A stretch of DNA of 64,000 bases from the NCBI RefSeq assembly GCF_037126465.1, contig NW_026999295.1, positions 558,001-622,000 of the forward strand, written 5' to 3'. Below, piece after piece: positions 53,968 through 64,000 of the stretch. Under the pieces are notes generated by a model that saw only the letters and a list, made by a program, of their open reading frames with translations, was not told the origin of the DNA and searched no databases. The translations under genes and the position numbers were made by a program. Position 1 is the stretch's first letter. Each line of letters begins with the position of its first letter. This DNA comes from Ornithodoros turicata. Taxonomy: Eukaryota > Arthropoda > Arachnida > Ixodida > Argasidae.

Positions 53968-54142
53968 CAGCTCCGAGGGCTCGTCCACCGGGTGGGAGCT
54001 GAAAAACTCAAAAACAAACAAAAAAAAACACACGCAAGAACACACACCCAGAAAACTAACCGCAACAACTGCAAACTACAACAACTACTATACACTACTA
54101 ACCGTGCCGCGTGTTCCCCGGCACGGAACAGACGAGCTCGGA

Positions 54143-54161
54143 CCCCAAACGTTGGGCGCCA
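54143..54161 (-). promoter_or_regulatory. Primer-binding site
   Basis: Two bases after the 5' LTR the minus strand reads TGGCGCCCAACGTTTGGGG. The TGGCGCCC start is complementary to a tRNA 3' end and resembles lysine-tRNA sites of other retroelements. It primes minus-strand synthesis. The tRNA identity is tentative. Confidence 0.8.
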
Positions 54162-54163
54162 GT

Positions 54164-54422
54164 TGTGGAAACCTAAGTTCCCACAACCTCGGGGCGTCAG
54201 CCCGTCCGTTCCGTGCGCGAAGGAACAAGCAGCACAACAGAGATTCAAACCAACATACCAAGTTTATTTTACGTTCAGACAGAATCAGACCTTCGGCTTG
54301 CACCCAGCAAAACCAACTGCCCCTCTTCCCTTTTTGTGCGGCTTTTAAATCCATCGGGGAACGCCCCCACGGTCCCGACCGGTTCCCTCCGGTGTCGTTA
54401 TCAGACTGATGTGGTTGCCACA
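54164..54422 (-). repeat. 5' LTR of the gypsy element
   Basis: On the minus strand it starts TGTGGCAACC and ends TTTCCACA, the TG...CA form of LTRs. It carries the promoter and the start of the genomic RNA. A TATTTAAA-like or AATAAA-like signal in TTTATTTTACG (reverse sense, about 54260) may be the polyadenylation signal. Confidence 0.93.
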
Positions 54423-54426
54423 CTCT

Positions 54427-55109
54427 ATCTCTGCGTTAGTGCCTGTTTTGACACAAACGCCTGTAACTAGCTTTATTCCTACGTTTCTGCAGCAAAAACC
54501 GATAAGGCTTGTGGAAGGCTTTACCTGGTCGCGCCTTCTCAGACTCATTTATTCCTTGGGGTTTGATTGGAGGTCAGTCGTTTATTCCTTACTGTCAATA
54601 TAGCGTCATTTGATGGAACGGGTGACTTGGCGTTAAAAGCAATGTGTTCGAGCATTTTTTAGTGTTATGTACAGATGTGACGTAACGAGTCATTTATGTT
54701 GCTAGCATCAGCCCCGATAATAGAAGTGCGATTGTAGTTGAAGGGCTCATTTTTGTCTTTCAAGTTATATCACGATCCACTCTTTTCTCAGCTTTCCACA
54801 TTCGTAGAGTTGGACTCTAAGTAGAGCACGAAAAAATGAGACGTAATTTGTGATGCCTGTAACTCCGTTTTTAGTGCCTTACAATGGCTTTTTCTGCCTT
54901 TTATTCCCCACTTCATCATCAGAATATATGTTGTTGTTCTGCCTTTTATAGGCGCCTAAAACCAACATTTTTTCATGCCTAAACATGCAGGCCTAATCAT
55001 CACAGTGGCTGTACCTTCATGTGATTGGTGGTTTTGTCAAGGTATTTCTGGGAAGACGTGCTCATGGAATGCTGAGTACCGCCAAGAAGGGTCCGTATAG
55101 CTGACCATT
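54427..55109. other. No recognisable gene
   Basis: Sequence between the gypsy element and the next hAT-like element. No domain or repeat edge seen. Confidence 0.45.
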
Positions 55110-56576
55110 GATGAGATCGGAGATGGGCAGTATTTAAATACATTGTAATTAAAATAGTATTTAAAATATAAATGCATGTATGTTTTGTATTTCAACACAT
55201 ATTTGAAAAATGTATTTAGAATTATGTTTAAATACCAATTTTTTTGTATTTATTTTTGTTAATACTTTATAAATACTGCTAATACTGCTAAAATAATGGT
55301 GCTAATTATCCTGCGTTTGACCTGTCGCTAAGAAGCGCAAAGCAGAGTTTGGATGAACCGCGCAATTATGCCGTGTTTTCGCAAGCACGCCAGACATGTA
55401 CAAGATACTCAAAAGTGTATTTAAGATAAGATAATAAATACTTACGTTAGAATATAATTAAGATAGAGTATAAATACATGAAAATTAAAGTAATTAAGAT
55501 AGAGTACGAAATACTTCAAAAAGTATTTGAAATACAATTAAGATACTATTTATCCTTGAACTCAAAACGTCACCAGTCACTGGTCAATGCGGCGAGTCGC
55601 CGCTATGTGACATGAATAACCTAAAACCCGCGTACCATGCAAGCCGTCCCTCTATGATAGGAGTCATCTAAACAGAAGTCTCAAAAAGATGACAAAGAGA
55701 TATCATATAACTCCATTAAGTATATGTGACCGAGAGCAAATCAAACTTCTAGCAGGTCCCTGCAGGGCGAGGTCAGAATTCGGCGTTACCACATTAGGGC
55801 ACACATAATAGAACCTTCATCCGCAAAGGATTAGTACATACGGGGCAAGATCTCTAAATGGAGACTTCCAAGAAGGGTCAATGTCCGGGTCAAGTCCGAG
55901 GGACACAGGAAATTTCCACTGAACACGCAAGATAATAGAAAGACGAGACGCAGAATGTTTGAGAGGGAGATCCAAAATATGTAATTAGAGTATTGAGTAG
56001 AAAATACCATAAGATGTATTTTAAATAGAGTACAAATACACAAAACAAAAAGTATTGAGTAGAGTACCAAAATACCGCAAATTGTATTTAAAATACAGTA
56101 TTTTAAATACAATACTCCAAATACGTACAAGTCTGAAGCACGCACATGCGACAAGCCATTTCAGATGGCGAGTTTTTCACTGTTGTTGCGGACAACGGTC
56201 GGGACTACCCGACTACTTTGTTGTACGAAGGCCACCTGTGGACAGGTGTTCTCTTTTGCGAACCTAATTCTACTGCCAAACAGAAGATACCTAGAAGACG
56301 CAGCCTCCGAGAAACTTCGAATATTAAAATCGCCATGATAATCTAACAAATAAATGCTATTGTTCCTTGCTGATTTGTTGTCATTATTTCTGTAATTCCA
56401 GATGACATATTCCTCACAGTATTTATGGTATTTAAATACTGTATTTATACTTGGTATTTAAATACTCATATCGAGAAGTATTTATGCTGATAATTTGAAT
56501 ACCTCTTTCAACAAAGTATTTCCTATTTGTACTTAAATACTCAAAAACTTTATTGAGGGCCATCCCTGGATGAGAT
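55110..56576. mobile_element. hAT-like element (outer)
   Basis: The element is 55118-56568. Its ends CGGAGATGGGC and, reversed, CAGGGATGGCC match the hAT-type CAGRGATG start, and GATGAGAT flanks both sides (55110-55117 and 56569-56576). Sub-terminal parts are TATTTAAATAC-rich. The unique middle (56150-56400) resembles 2880-3290. A second element (55391-56135) is nested inside. No full transposase is present. Confidence 0.82.
55383..56143. mobile_element. hAT-like MITE, CAGACTTGTAC family, copy 2 (nested)
   Basis: The element is 55391-56135, with ends CAGACATGTAC and GTACAAGTCTG and perfect 8-bp duplications AAGCACGC at 55383-55390 and 56136-56143. It is the same family as 30411-31285, with the same TATTTTAAATAC sub-terminal character. 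It lies inside the outer element, so it is the younger of the two. Confidence 0.86.
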
Positions 56577-58719
56577 CACTTAATATTAGATACTGACCGC
56601 TCAACCCCTAAATGGGTCACAGTTGCCGCCTAAAAAGGTCTTCCTTTGCTTTTTGAAACGCAGACTACGCGGAAACTGTCACGGGGGAATTGGCACACGG
56701 GGGAGACGGCGTGGGGAAAAGGAGACGGGGGAGTTGGGACGGGGGGATTGTGTTACAGCCAAATGTAGGCTTAGGCTTAGCGGGGAGGAAGGCTACGGAA
56801 CAGCACGTTGGTTAGTTGATTATTAGGTTAGTAAAAGTTCGGTGTTTGCATTTTCATGTTCATGTTGTTTATTTTTCAACAGGGACTTCGATCACATTAT
56901 TTTGAGATACGCCCAATTTTTCGATATCGGTTCCCTGGATTTTCCATCTTTCGACAATCCTTCCTGGTTGCGCGTTGGATGACCCAAAACCTGTACCCGT
57001 CTGTCTTTGCACCGCGAACAAAGAGAGGCCTTCTGAGGAAGATAAGGAAAAGCTCCGGGTCACTGGGGATCCTCCGCTGAACGAAAGGTCTGGCGTAATG
57101 TGATGTACCCTGTGAAAACCAAGAAGTGTCTAAAAATATAGTACTGAAGTTTCCGGGTAATAATCAGCGCATTATAAGACGGAATTTGTGCTCCGAGACC
57201 TCCTCGCGCGTCAAGTTCCCTTCATATTATCTTGTTCATTTATACATAAAGATGGAGTTCAAGGAGTCTTCTGCTTTTTCCTTTTTTTGAATAGCTGTTG
57301 CTAAATGCAATGCATTCATTTAGGCCGACTGAGTGTAAGTATTGAGCCCATCAAAAGGCCGAAAATCATAACGCCGAACTGTCAGAAGTCCGAAATACAG
57401 AAGGCTGGAAAGACCAGAAAATGGAAAAGGCGAAAGAGACGGGGCGCGGACTATTGCTCACCGAAAACGGCTGAGGCCGTACAATTGCTCACAGCCTCTT
57501 TCACCACACTTATATCGTGATTTTATTTCGCGTTTCTGGCGCTTGACTTTTTTATGTTAGCTGAACTTCTTGTTTAGCTGTGTAAGTTGCTTCAAATAGA
57601 TCTAGGAATCCACCAGTGAAGAGGGTGAGGCGAGAGGTCGTCCACTTGAAGGCACACATGAAGCGTTTTTGTCGGGACCTGCGTCCATAGGGCGTTCCTA
57701 GAGGATTATTTTCCAAAAGGAGGGGCAGCAAAGTGCTTCCAGGGGGGCAAAGCGTGCAACCACGACACCTCCTTCCCTGGAGACGGACGCTGCGGACTGC
57801 GCGGGTGTTCACAGGTTCATATTATGATGACTCTGAGAAAATAATCATGACCTATGAATAAAGAGTGCGCAATTTTACAAAGTAACCTTGTCAGTAGTAT
57901 AGCGCCGTTACGCACAACAGCCACTTTTTCTAATCCAGTTCTAGGAATTTCTAATCCACCACCCATTTTTAATCCAGGTCAAGCCAGGTCTAATCCAGGC
58001 TCCACCTCTTCACGGTGATCCATTCAATTTCTGGATGATTGGCTACCCTTCATTGCCAGAACATCTGCTCACTCGCTCGTACACACCAAAATAATCTGTT
58101 CTATTCAATTCTAAGTCGGCTCATAGGTTTCCAAATCGCTCACCTGTCTATTGGTCCAGGGGTGGTCACTTCCATTCATTTCTAAAACCTAGTGATTGGC
58201 TCAGGATCCTATTGGCTGCCACTCATACATGTTCGATAGACTCATTGGTCATTCCTACTCACAGGTTACTCGGGCACACGCTTTAAATTGCATATTGCTT
58301 CATAATTCCAGCTGTATAATAGACAACCACTCATTGATCAATCCCATTCATATCTAGGCCAGCTCACAGTTCCCCAAATTGCTTATTGATCCGGGAGGTC
58401 TTCTTTTTTAGCCTGAGCGACTCTCGGCAATGGTTGGGACACAAAAACATGGTAAATAGTTTTCAATGTTTATTGAGTACATCATGGCAGTCTTGGAGAT
58501 ATTGTAGTTCTCCCTTGGGACACATCCATGCACGCCGTACATCTCCGCTCGCATCCATGGCGTTTTTCGCATAAGAACCATGTGGATCACCCAGGCACTC
58601 GTCCTTCTCTGTCCATGACCCAGAGGCAAACCGCAGGAGAGAACAGTATGTGACAGAAGCATTAATTCTCTTCCTGCACATCTTCTGAAGAGATGAAAGA
58701 ACATTATGAGCTTCACTAT
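56577..58719. other. No firm gene
   Basis: Contains a G-rich CGGGGGA tract (56680-56755), a cluster of TCTAATCCAGG-like words (57930-58000), and a run of near-repeats of ATTGG/CCATTC words (58030-58390). Minus-strand open frames near 58463-58732 run up to the polymerase relic but show no motif. Confidence 0.4.
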
Positions 58720-59850
58720 TTATATCACCCACTTAAACTTACCATATTCATAGCTTCCATAAGGATAGGAGTCGACATCATTGCATAGGTATCTCTTGTC
58801 GTCGTATGCCATCAGACTTCTTTTGACATTTCTGATAGTGTACATACACTGCTTCTTTCCAACAATTGATAGTTGTTCGTTCGATACGCTCGTGTGATTG
58901 AACAAGGTATCGTAGTATGTCTCATGGAGGAAGTGCTTGCGTACAATATTCTTTTTGACCCGTTTAGCTCTTGCAATTTCCTTTCCTCCAGCTAATTTGA
59001 CGGAATACATTTTAGCTTTCAAACATACTACTTCGTCAATAGGTATACTACCAGTTTCGCTTTTGCCCCAAGTCTTCCACGATTCTTTTCACTGTACAGT
59101 GGATGATCCCGATCAAAGGAAGACAGATCTAAGTGGTCGTCGGCGATCGCTCGTAACTGATCTTCGTAGTCCTTGCAGAATAGGCCGAGGATCAAAGAAT
59201 CCGTGTCAAAGTAGCAGGTAATCACCGGACAAGTGAGCTTGCTCAGCAAGGTTTCCTAGTAGAATGAGTACATGGTTAATTTTCTGAGTTCTAAAATCGT
59301 AAACCCAATCTGGAGCGGGAAATCGCATCGCACTTTTCTTTTGCGCATTTCGTACATGACACAATCCGGAGACAAAATTTCCATCCGCACGCATTCTGCC
59401 CGACTCCCGAGGCGACTCGCCGTCTCCTCATCGAAGGCTACTCGAATATCACGCATGTTAAATTTATTTAAAAGTGTTCTCCCAACGCGTAATGAACGAC
59501 GTACTCGACCTTGTCCTTGCACATGAGCAACAGCTTTTTGCTGTTAGCAGGCTGATAGATTAATTCTTTGAGAAGCACTCGCTGGAATGTCGAGAGCCAT
59601 TCCTTTGGGACGACTGCCTTTTTGGGAGCCAGGGGGAAGTACCTCGTTAGAGCGTGAATAGATTTTGGATACTCCAAGTCACATACGTACACGTACCCCA
59701 CCTCCGAATCCGTGGGGTGACGCATAAAATCCCCGGAGCTAAAATCCTCGACCCATTCGAAATCACCGAGAGGGAGGTGCTTTATCATACTAAATCCATA
59801 AAGATTGTTGCAATCTATGTATGATATGTACATCTCCTCTTTATCAGGAT
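58720..59850 (-). pseudogene. Protein-primed DNA polymerase B relic (Polinton-like)
   Basis: Minus strand, at least four frames. It starts with MYISYIDCNNLYGFSMIKHL then PLGDFEWVEDF (59833), the SLYP-like motif A region of type-B DNA polymerases of the organellar/viral class. Next comes KFNMRDIRVAFDEE, then TCYFDTDSLILG (about 59220), the motif C DTDS active site. After a further break come MYSVKLAGGKEIARAKRVKK and YDDKRYLCNDVDSYPYGSY near the C-terminus. Such polymerases replicate Polinton/Maverick transposons and some linear plasmids and viruses. No capsid, ATPase, protease or integrase gene is seen beside it, so only this piece of the element survives, and the source could also be an endogenised DNA virus. 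It is broken by frameshifts. Confidence 0.8.
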
Positions 59851-60822
59851 CCTAGCCACTACACAGAGGGTTATTGGCAAGTAAATGACGCCTGCTAGCC
59901 TGACAAAGCCCGCCTCCCCAGTAAACCACCAACATCCATGAGACATCCCAGAAAGGTCACAGATGTCACAGATATCAAAATGTCACATGGACATACCATG
60001 GATATCCAATTTTTGATGTTCCAGAATGTCCTTTTGTTGATGTTACATGGATGTCCATTTAATATCCAATGTGTGAAATTGAGAAATTTTGTGTTGTCTG
60101 TATGACAGAGCACTGGTGTCACAGGAGGAGCAGCTTGGAGTTTAAAATTACCCTCGGGATAATACTTTTGGTAGTTTGGCAGAAGTGGAAAACGTGTAGA
60201 ATCCTTGTCTCCATGCCAACACCCAGAACTTCACATAAAAAAATGTTTGTCTGCACTACTCTGCAGCTAGACATGCTGTGCACACTTCACAAGCTTTCAC
60301 TCTGCAATATGCTTGATGAACGAGATTTGTAGCCCAGCAATAGAGACTTCAGCCATGTTTTATATAGAAATGCAACATACCCTGGTTTGTTACATTTCCC
60401 TCATACTGCATATTGCAGCATATACCGCAGGCATGCCACTGCCATTTGTAAACAATCAGAAACAAGATTGTTTATTTTTCAGTCAACAGTGTATGGGCGT
60501 GGAATAACTCACATTTTGAAACATATGGAAATTAATGTGAACTATGGTAGACCCATCATGAGAAGGTCAGCCTGTATTGGATAGATTGAAATTCAGACAG
60601 TTAGGGAAATCTAGTTCTAATTACAACCTTTCATGCAGAAGCTCGAACTTGATCATGTGAAAAAGAGAGTTCGAGATGCATACCTTCATTTGGAATATAG
60701 CGATAGACGGCATGTGTGAAGCTCATGGCTTGCGCATTCATTGAAAATTGCCCGTAACTCTGTCATCCCATCCCAAATCCCTGTTGTCAGAAATGACTAG
60801 ATGATATGCAGCCACACTGATA
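59851..60822. other. ATGGATATCC-type sub-repeats, otherwise no gene
   Basis: The 59925-60065 stretch has several words such as CATGGATATCC and ACATGGATGTCC, like those near 27.8, 28.7, 30.4 and 31.3 kb. The rest shows nothing. Confidence 0.45.
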
Positions 60823-61216
60823 TTAAAGAGACAATGAAAAGATTCTGAAAAAAAAAATTGAGTTATCAGCATGAAATAATTATCTGTAGACTCACACTTA
60901 CTCGAAAAACATGCGTCTTTAGCACGATTCTGCTCCGTCTGGGAGCTGCTTTCCTGAAAAGATTGCTGTGACCGGCTGCCCGCATGCCTCTTGAGAGAGC
61001 TGTGACGTCATGAGTGCAGAGTTTCCTTTATTGTCACGGCATACGAAAGCAGTGGGTGTGTCGCGGTGGCTGTGACTTTGGCTCGAAGGTTTTAATGCAC
61101 ATCTGTGTTATTCCTAGGCACATTTAACCCATATTTGGCATGATGAGTATTTGATCACCCAGGAACATGCTGAAATGCTTTCAGGGGTTTCCAGGGTCTC
61201 TTCATGGTCCCTTTAA
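60823..61216. mobile_element. TTAA-flanked MITE, copy 2
   Basis: The ends TTAAAGAGACAATGAAA (60823) and, reversed, TTAAAGGGACCATGAAG (ending 61216) match the family at 10873-11495. The interior differs and is shorter (394 against 623 bp), so the two share mainly their termini. Non-coding. Confidence 0.68.
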
Positions 61217-62870
61217 ACATCGGTAAAGGATGCCCAATAAAGTAAAATAAACAAAAGAACATGATCACTATCTGTATATGTGTACATATAACATACTCTT
61301 GTACCATCACCTTTATTTGCAGGCACGCAGTACCTGTTCATGCAGATCATAGAAGGTTTCAGGGTAGTGTTAAATATATGTATTAATGAAATGAGGGAAT
61401 TGAAATAAGTCTGCACTGTTCCCTATGACGACTAGTTTGTTCAAAAAGCACAGTTATCTTGTGTTGTGACGAGAAGTATATCAACAGGAGAGAAGAACCG
61501 TGCTTGGTGCAGCCCTGTTTCCCTCTGAAGGTGCATGAATATTTCTGTTCACATGTAAATGTGAATGAATTGCATACATAGATCTACACCTTCCTGATAC
61601 CCGCAGACAACGATTTAAGCATGACCTTTCCATTAAATTCTTCAGGTAACTGTGTTGTTTCGTTGTGTTCACTTTCTTTCTGTCGTTGATATTGCCTTTG
61701 GTGGAGACAAACCGTTCTTGGCTGATAAAAAATTATACAATGTTTATATCTGAACATTGCTCGCACATTATTCCACAGGTTATCTAGATGCACCAAAGTG
61801 CACCACGACAAAATTATGGAACTTTATGAAACTGTATAGCTACACAAACAATCCATGGTGCCGTCTCATGTATTCATCTAGTCGCGGCTATGCATTTATA
61901 CATCTTTACAGAACATCACAGCTTTCAGTTATCCTGCATAAGCAAACTGCACAAACACATTCTTACGCAAAGAGGAATACAACACAAGCCTCTTGGAGAA
62001 CATATGGGGAAAACATGACCCTGAGTTTGGGAAGAGCAATCTTATAATGAAAAGTGATGTACCGTAGTTAACCACAGATAGTAAGCTGCACTGAAGTGCA
62101 GCGTCCTGCACGAAAGTCTTGTTTTTAATTTGTATATACTAAACAGTTGATGCTCTTAACCATCTTGGTTATTTTTTCTTCTGCATCGCTGGAAACTTGC
62201 ACATTGATGTTACCTAACTACATTACTTAGGTAACATCGGGCTACAACTACTTCGCATTTTTTAACTTAGCCTTCCGGGTGCTTCACTGCCTTCTTGCTT
62301 TGTGCTAATTAGGTACAACCCTGATAACAGCACAAAATATCAGTGCTGTGCATCTGACGCAGGCAGCAAAAGCTCGCTCAGCAGTGTCTTTCAGGGAGAA
62401 AACTGCATAACGCACTGAATTGCTCAACGCAGGTACACAGATACTTATGTTTGCCTCGCGCAAGAGTGTGAAGCACGTGGGGTGAGAATGGGAATCGACA
62501 GGGAGTGTGGTCAGTGTCAAGCGTCTTGCAACACAACTGTTGGTTGTCGGAGTGTTGGTCAAGTTAGACTGGTGAGACATGGAATGTAGATATTCGTAGT
62601 CAAGTTTGCGTACAGGTGGCATCTGCACATGAGCAGAAAATACATCGATTGTGTTAATCAGGGTACATATAACGGTTGACACACGCAGTACGTTACACAC
62701 AACCTCTGTCGTAAGATTGAAGGTCTTGACTGCATCACTGCATGACATATCACTACATCAGTATTGTACCGAGAGGCACGTGCTGTACTATGATTGTTGC
62801 GAGTGTGGGAGCTCAGTGTCCTCTCGCTCCCCATGCACCCACGCGCTATTTCAACGCCTAAGCGACGATA
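61217..62870. other. No recognisable gene
   Basis: A 147-codon minus-strand open frame (62305-62748) has no recognised domain and an unremarkable composition. I cannot tell whether it is coding. Nothing else is supported. Confidence 0.4.
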
Positions 62871-62879
62871 GATGTGACG

Positions 62880-63069
62880 ACGCTTACAAAATAACCAACT
62901 AGTTACAAATTATCTAAACAAGTACATCCTAGTAGGTGCTAAGTGGCTTAACAGGTGATGTGGCTACACTATTAGTTAAACTACAGTTTGACACAATAGT
63001 CAGTAGTTTTAGCTGAACCACTAAATAGTGATAGCTGAATCACTAAAAAGTATTTACTACACATCTCTG
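62880..63069. mobile_element. hAT-like MITE end (partial)
   Basis: The minus strand from 63069 starts CAGAGATGTGTAGTAAATAC, a hAT-type terminus, followed by paired AGTGATTCAGC/AGTGGTTCAGC words and TAGTTTAACTA. GTGACGA occurs next to it (63070) and near 62874, which could be a remnant of a duplication, but the left end does not match as an inverted repeat. Confidence 0.45.
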
Positions 63070-63077
63070 GTGACGAA

Positions 63078-64000
63078 TAGATGTGTTCGAAACAATGCAC
63101 ATTGAAAAACCGCAGCAAAAGACAGGGCCAAGTTTAGAACAAGGAAGGCAGAACGGCGACTCCACTCACAGCCAGCATTTATTGAGGAACCCAGAGGGTA
63201 TAAAAAAACACCAAAGATGCTCAGGAGTATAGCAACAGTCATGCAGTTTCATTGCACATCTTTCTCTGGTATACCATGCGCTGTTGATGTACTCTCGAGC
63301 CGTTTTTGTCTCTTTCATGGATTTCTCAGTAAACGTTGCTTATGAGGATACAGTCGTGCTTTTTTTCTTCCTTGTAAACTTGGTCCCATCTCTTCAAATG
63401 TACATTGTTAGGCTCATGAAAAACTGCAGCAAGATCAAAAGTCTCTTGTTGGTGTTTGCTTATTTACACTGATTAAAATTTGTACACCCCCAACAAGAAA
63501 AGTAGTAGAGCTCCCACGAAACGATATTTCTGTTCTCCAGCCCACAGTCAAAAGTATACGTATGTCACAGCACCAAGGACAGCTGCGAACGGCTTTACGC
63601 AGTACAACGCATAGCCCGTAGTAAAGAACGTTGGAACGAAGCCCGCGACAATGGTATTGTTGCGTCCTGTACTTCTCCATATAACACTGCTGATATTGCC
63701 GCGAAGTTGAGGGTTTGTCGCCACCTTCGCCACCTTGAGCAACTTTGATCACCATGTCACCATTAGAAAACAAAAGCCCCCGCCGAAAATGCACCACAAA
63801 ATCGCTCACACGGGTAACACGCGGGGGAACGAAGAATAGCACAAATAACCGCTATGGCCATGCCAGCCATGCCACTGGTGCTAACATTGGTGCTAATGTC
63901 ACTAATGGTACTAATGTGAGATCCGTAAAATAAAACACAAAAACATAAAGTAGACATAAAACATTGGTTTATGGCAAAATTTAGCGGTTTTTGTGACTAG
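63078..64000. other. No recognisable gene
   Basis: A stretch at 63140-63215 has TTTATT and TATAAA-like words and could be part of a solo LTR, but there is no boundary to prove it. A short GGTGCTAA/TAATGGTACTAATG repeat lies at 63878-63915. Confidence 0.35.

Larger units (their letters stand above)
43699..54426 (-). mobile_element. Ty3/gypsy LTR retrotransposon (interrupted)
   Basis: The element is 43703-54422 and is read on the minus strand. The LTRs of 260 and 259 bp differ, by my reading, at four substitutions and one single-base gap. CTCT flanks both sides (43699-43702 and 54423-54426). A primer-binding site and polypurine tract are in the expected places. Gag and pol follow in order. A 4.7-kb DNA transposon sits within the integrase gene, so the element itself is about 6.0 kb. 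A single amber stop and a frameshift in pol add to the damage. Confidence 0.95.

Noticed and set aside
53968..54045. Upstream start for Gag
   Set aside because: The extra residues are Phe/Cys/Val-rich and come from an A-rich leader; the ATG at 53967 begins normal gag-like sequence.
62305..62748. Minus-strand 147-codon frame as a host gene
   Set aside because: No recognised domain, splice context or neighbouring exon; it cannot be separated from chance without expression data.
63140..63215. Solo LTR
   Set aside because: TATA-like and AATAAA-like words occur on the minus strand, but there are no TG...CA ends or duplications.

Overview
The window is animal nuclear DNA, most probably from a tick (Ixodida) or a close chelicerate. 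The reasons are the spliced, intron-separated THAP exons, the lack of any bacterial operon layout, a tRNA-derived SINE of the type common in ixodid ticks (1458-1764), and a dense mixture of RNase H-bearing and CR1-like LINEs, Ty3/gypsy elements, P/THAP, MULE, hAT-like and Polinton relics. I find no complete host gene. Nearly everything recognisable is a mobile element or a piece of one. The best host-gene candidates are single exons: an unrecognised start exon at 1251-1432 (minus) beside a GC-rich stretch, and THAP-domain exons at 8793-8945 and 29194-29380.

Layout, left to right. 1-3.8 kb: hairpin, SINE, GC-rich promoter-like stretch and a diverged repeat shared with 56 kb. 3.8-6.3 kb: a dead P-superfamily transposon with terminal inverted repeats (TIRs) and a perfect 8-bp target duplication. 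7-14 kb: dispersed repeats, a THAP exon, a GAGGT minisatellite, and a TIR element with a second TIR element nested inside it. 15-18.2 kb and 25.6-27.5 kb: inverted, MULE-derived repeat blocks with 17-bp-period arrays. 20.1-24.3 kb: two decayed LINE pieces, a SINE, and a 5'-truncated LINE with a long open ORF and a perfect 13-bp duplication. 29.2-36.7 kb: THAP exon, hAT-like MITE, gypsy fragment and P-transposase pseudogene. 37.8-42.2 kb: a broken CR1-like LINE with two insertions.

43.7-54.4 kb is the centrepiece. A minus-strand Ty3/gypsy element has both LTRs, a primer-binding site, a polypurine tract, gag and a damaged pol. Its integrase gene is split by a 4.7-kb DNA transposon (45083-49784) with TIRs of about 650 bp, a 4-bp ACTG duplication and one long uninterrupted transposase ORF that I read as Sola-like. 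Rejoining the flanks across the duplication restores the integrase reading frame, which proves the nesting and its order.

54.4-64 kb: a hAT-like element (55118-56568) carrying a nested copy of the same MITE family seen at 30.4 kb, then a frameshifted protein-primed DNA polymerase B relic (Polinton-like), a second copy of the TTAA-flanked element, and sparse sequence.

The window records successive transposition rather than a pathway. The layers that can be ordered are Sola-like into gypsy, MITE into hAT-like, TTAA element into TIR element, small elements into CR1, and P element into an older repeat. The Sola-like element is the least damaged and the most likely to be recently active. Family names come from motifs read by eye; no database search was possible.
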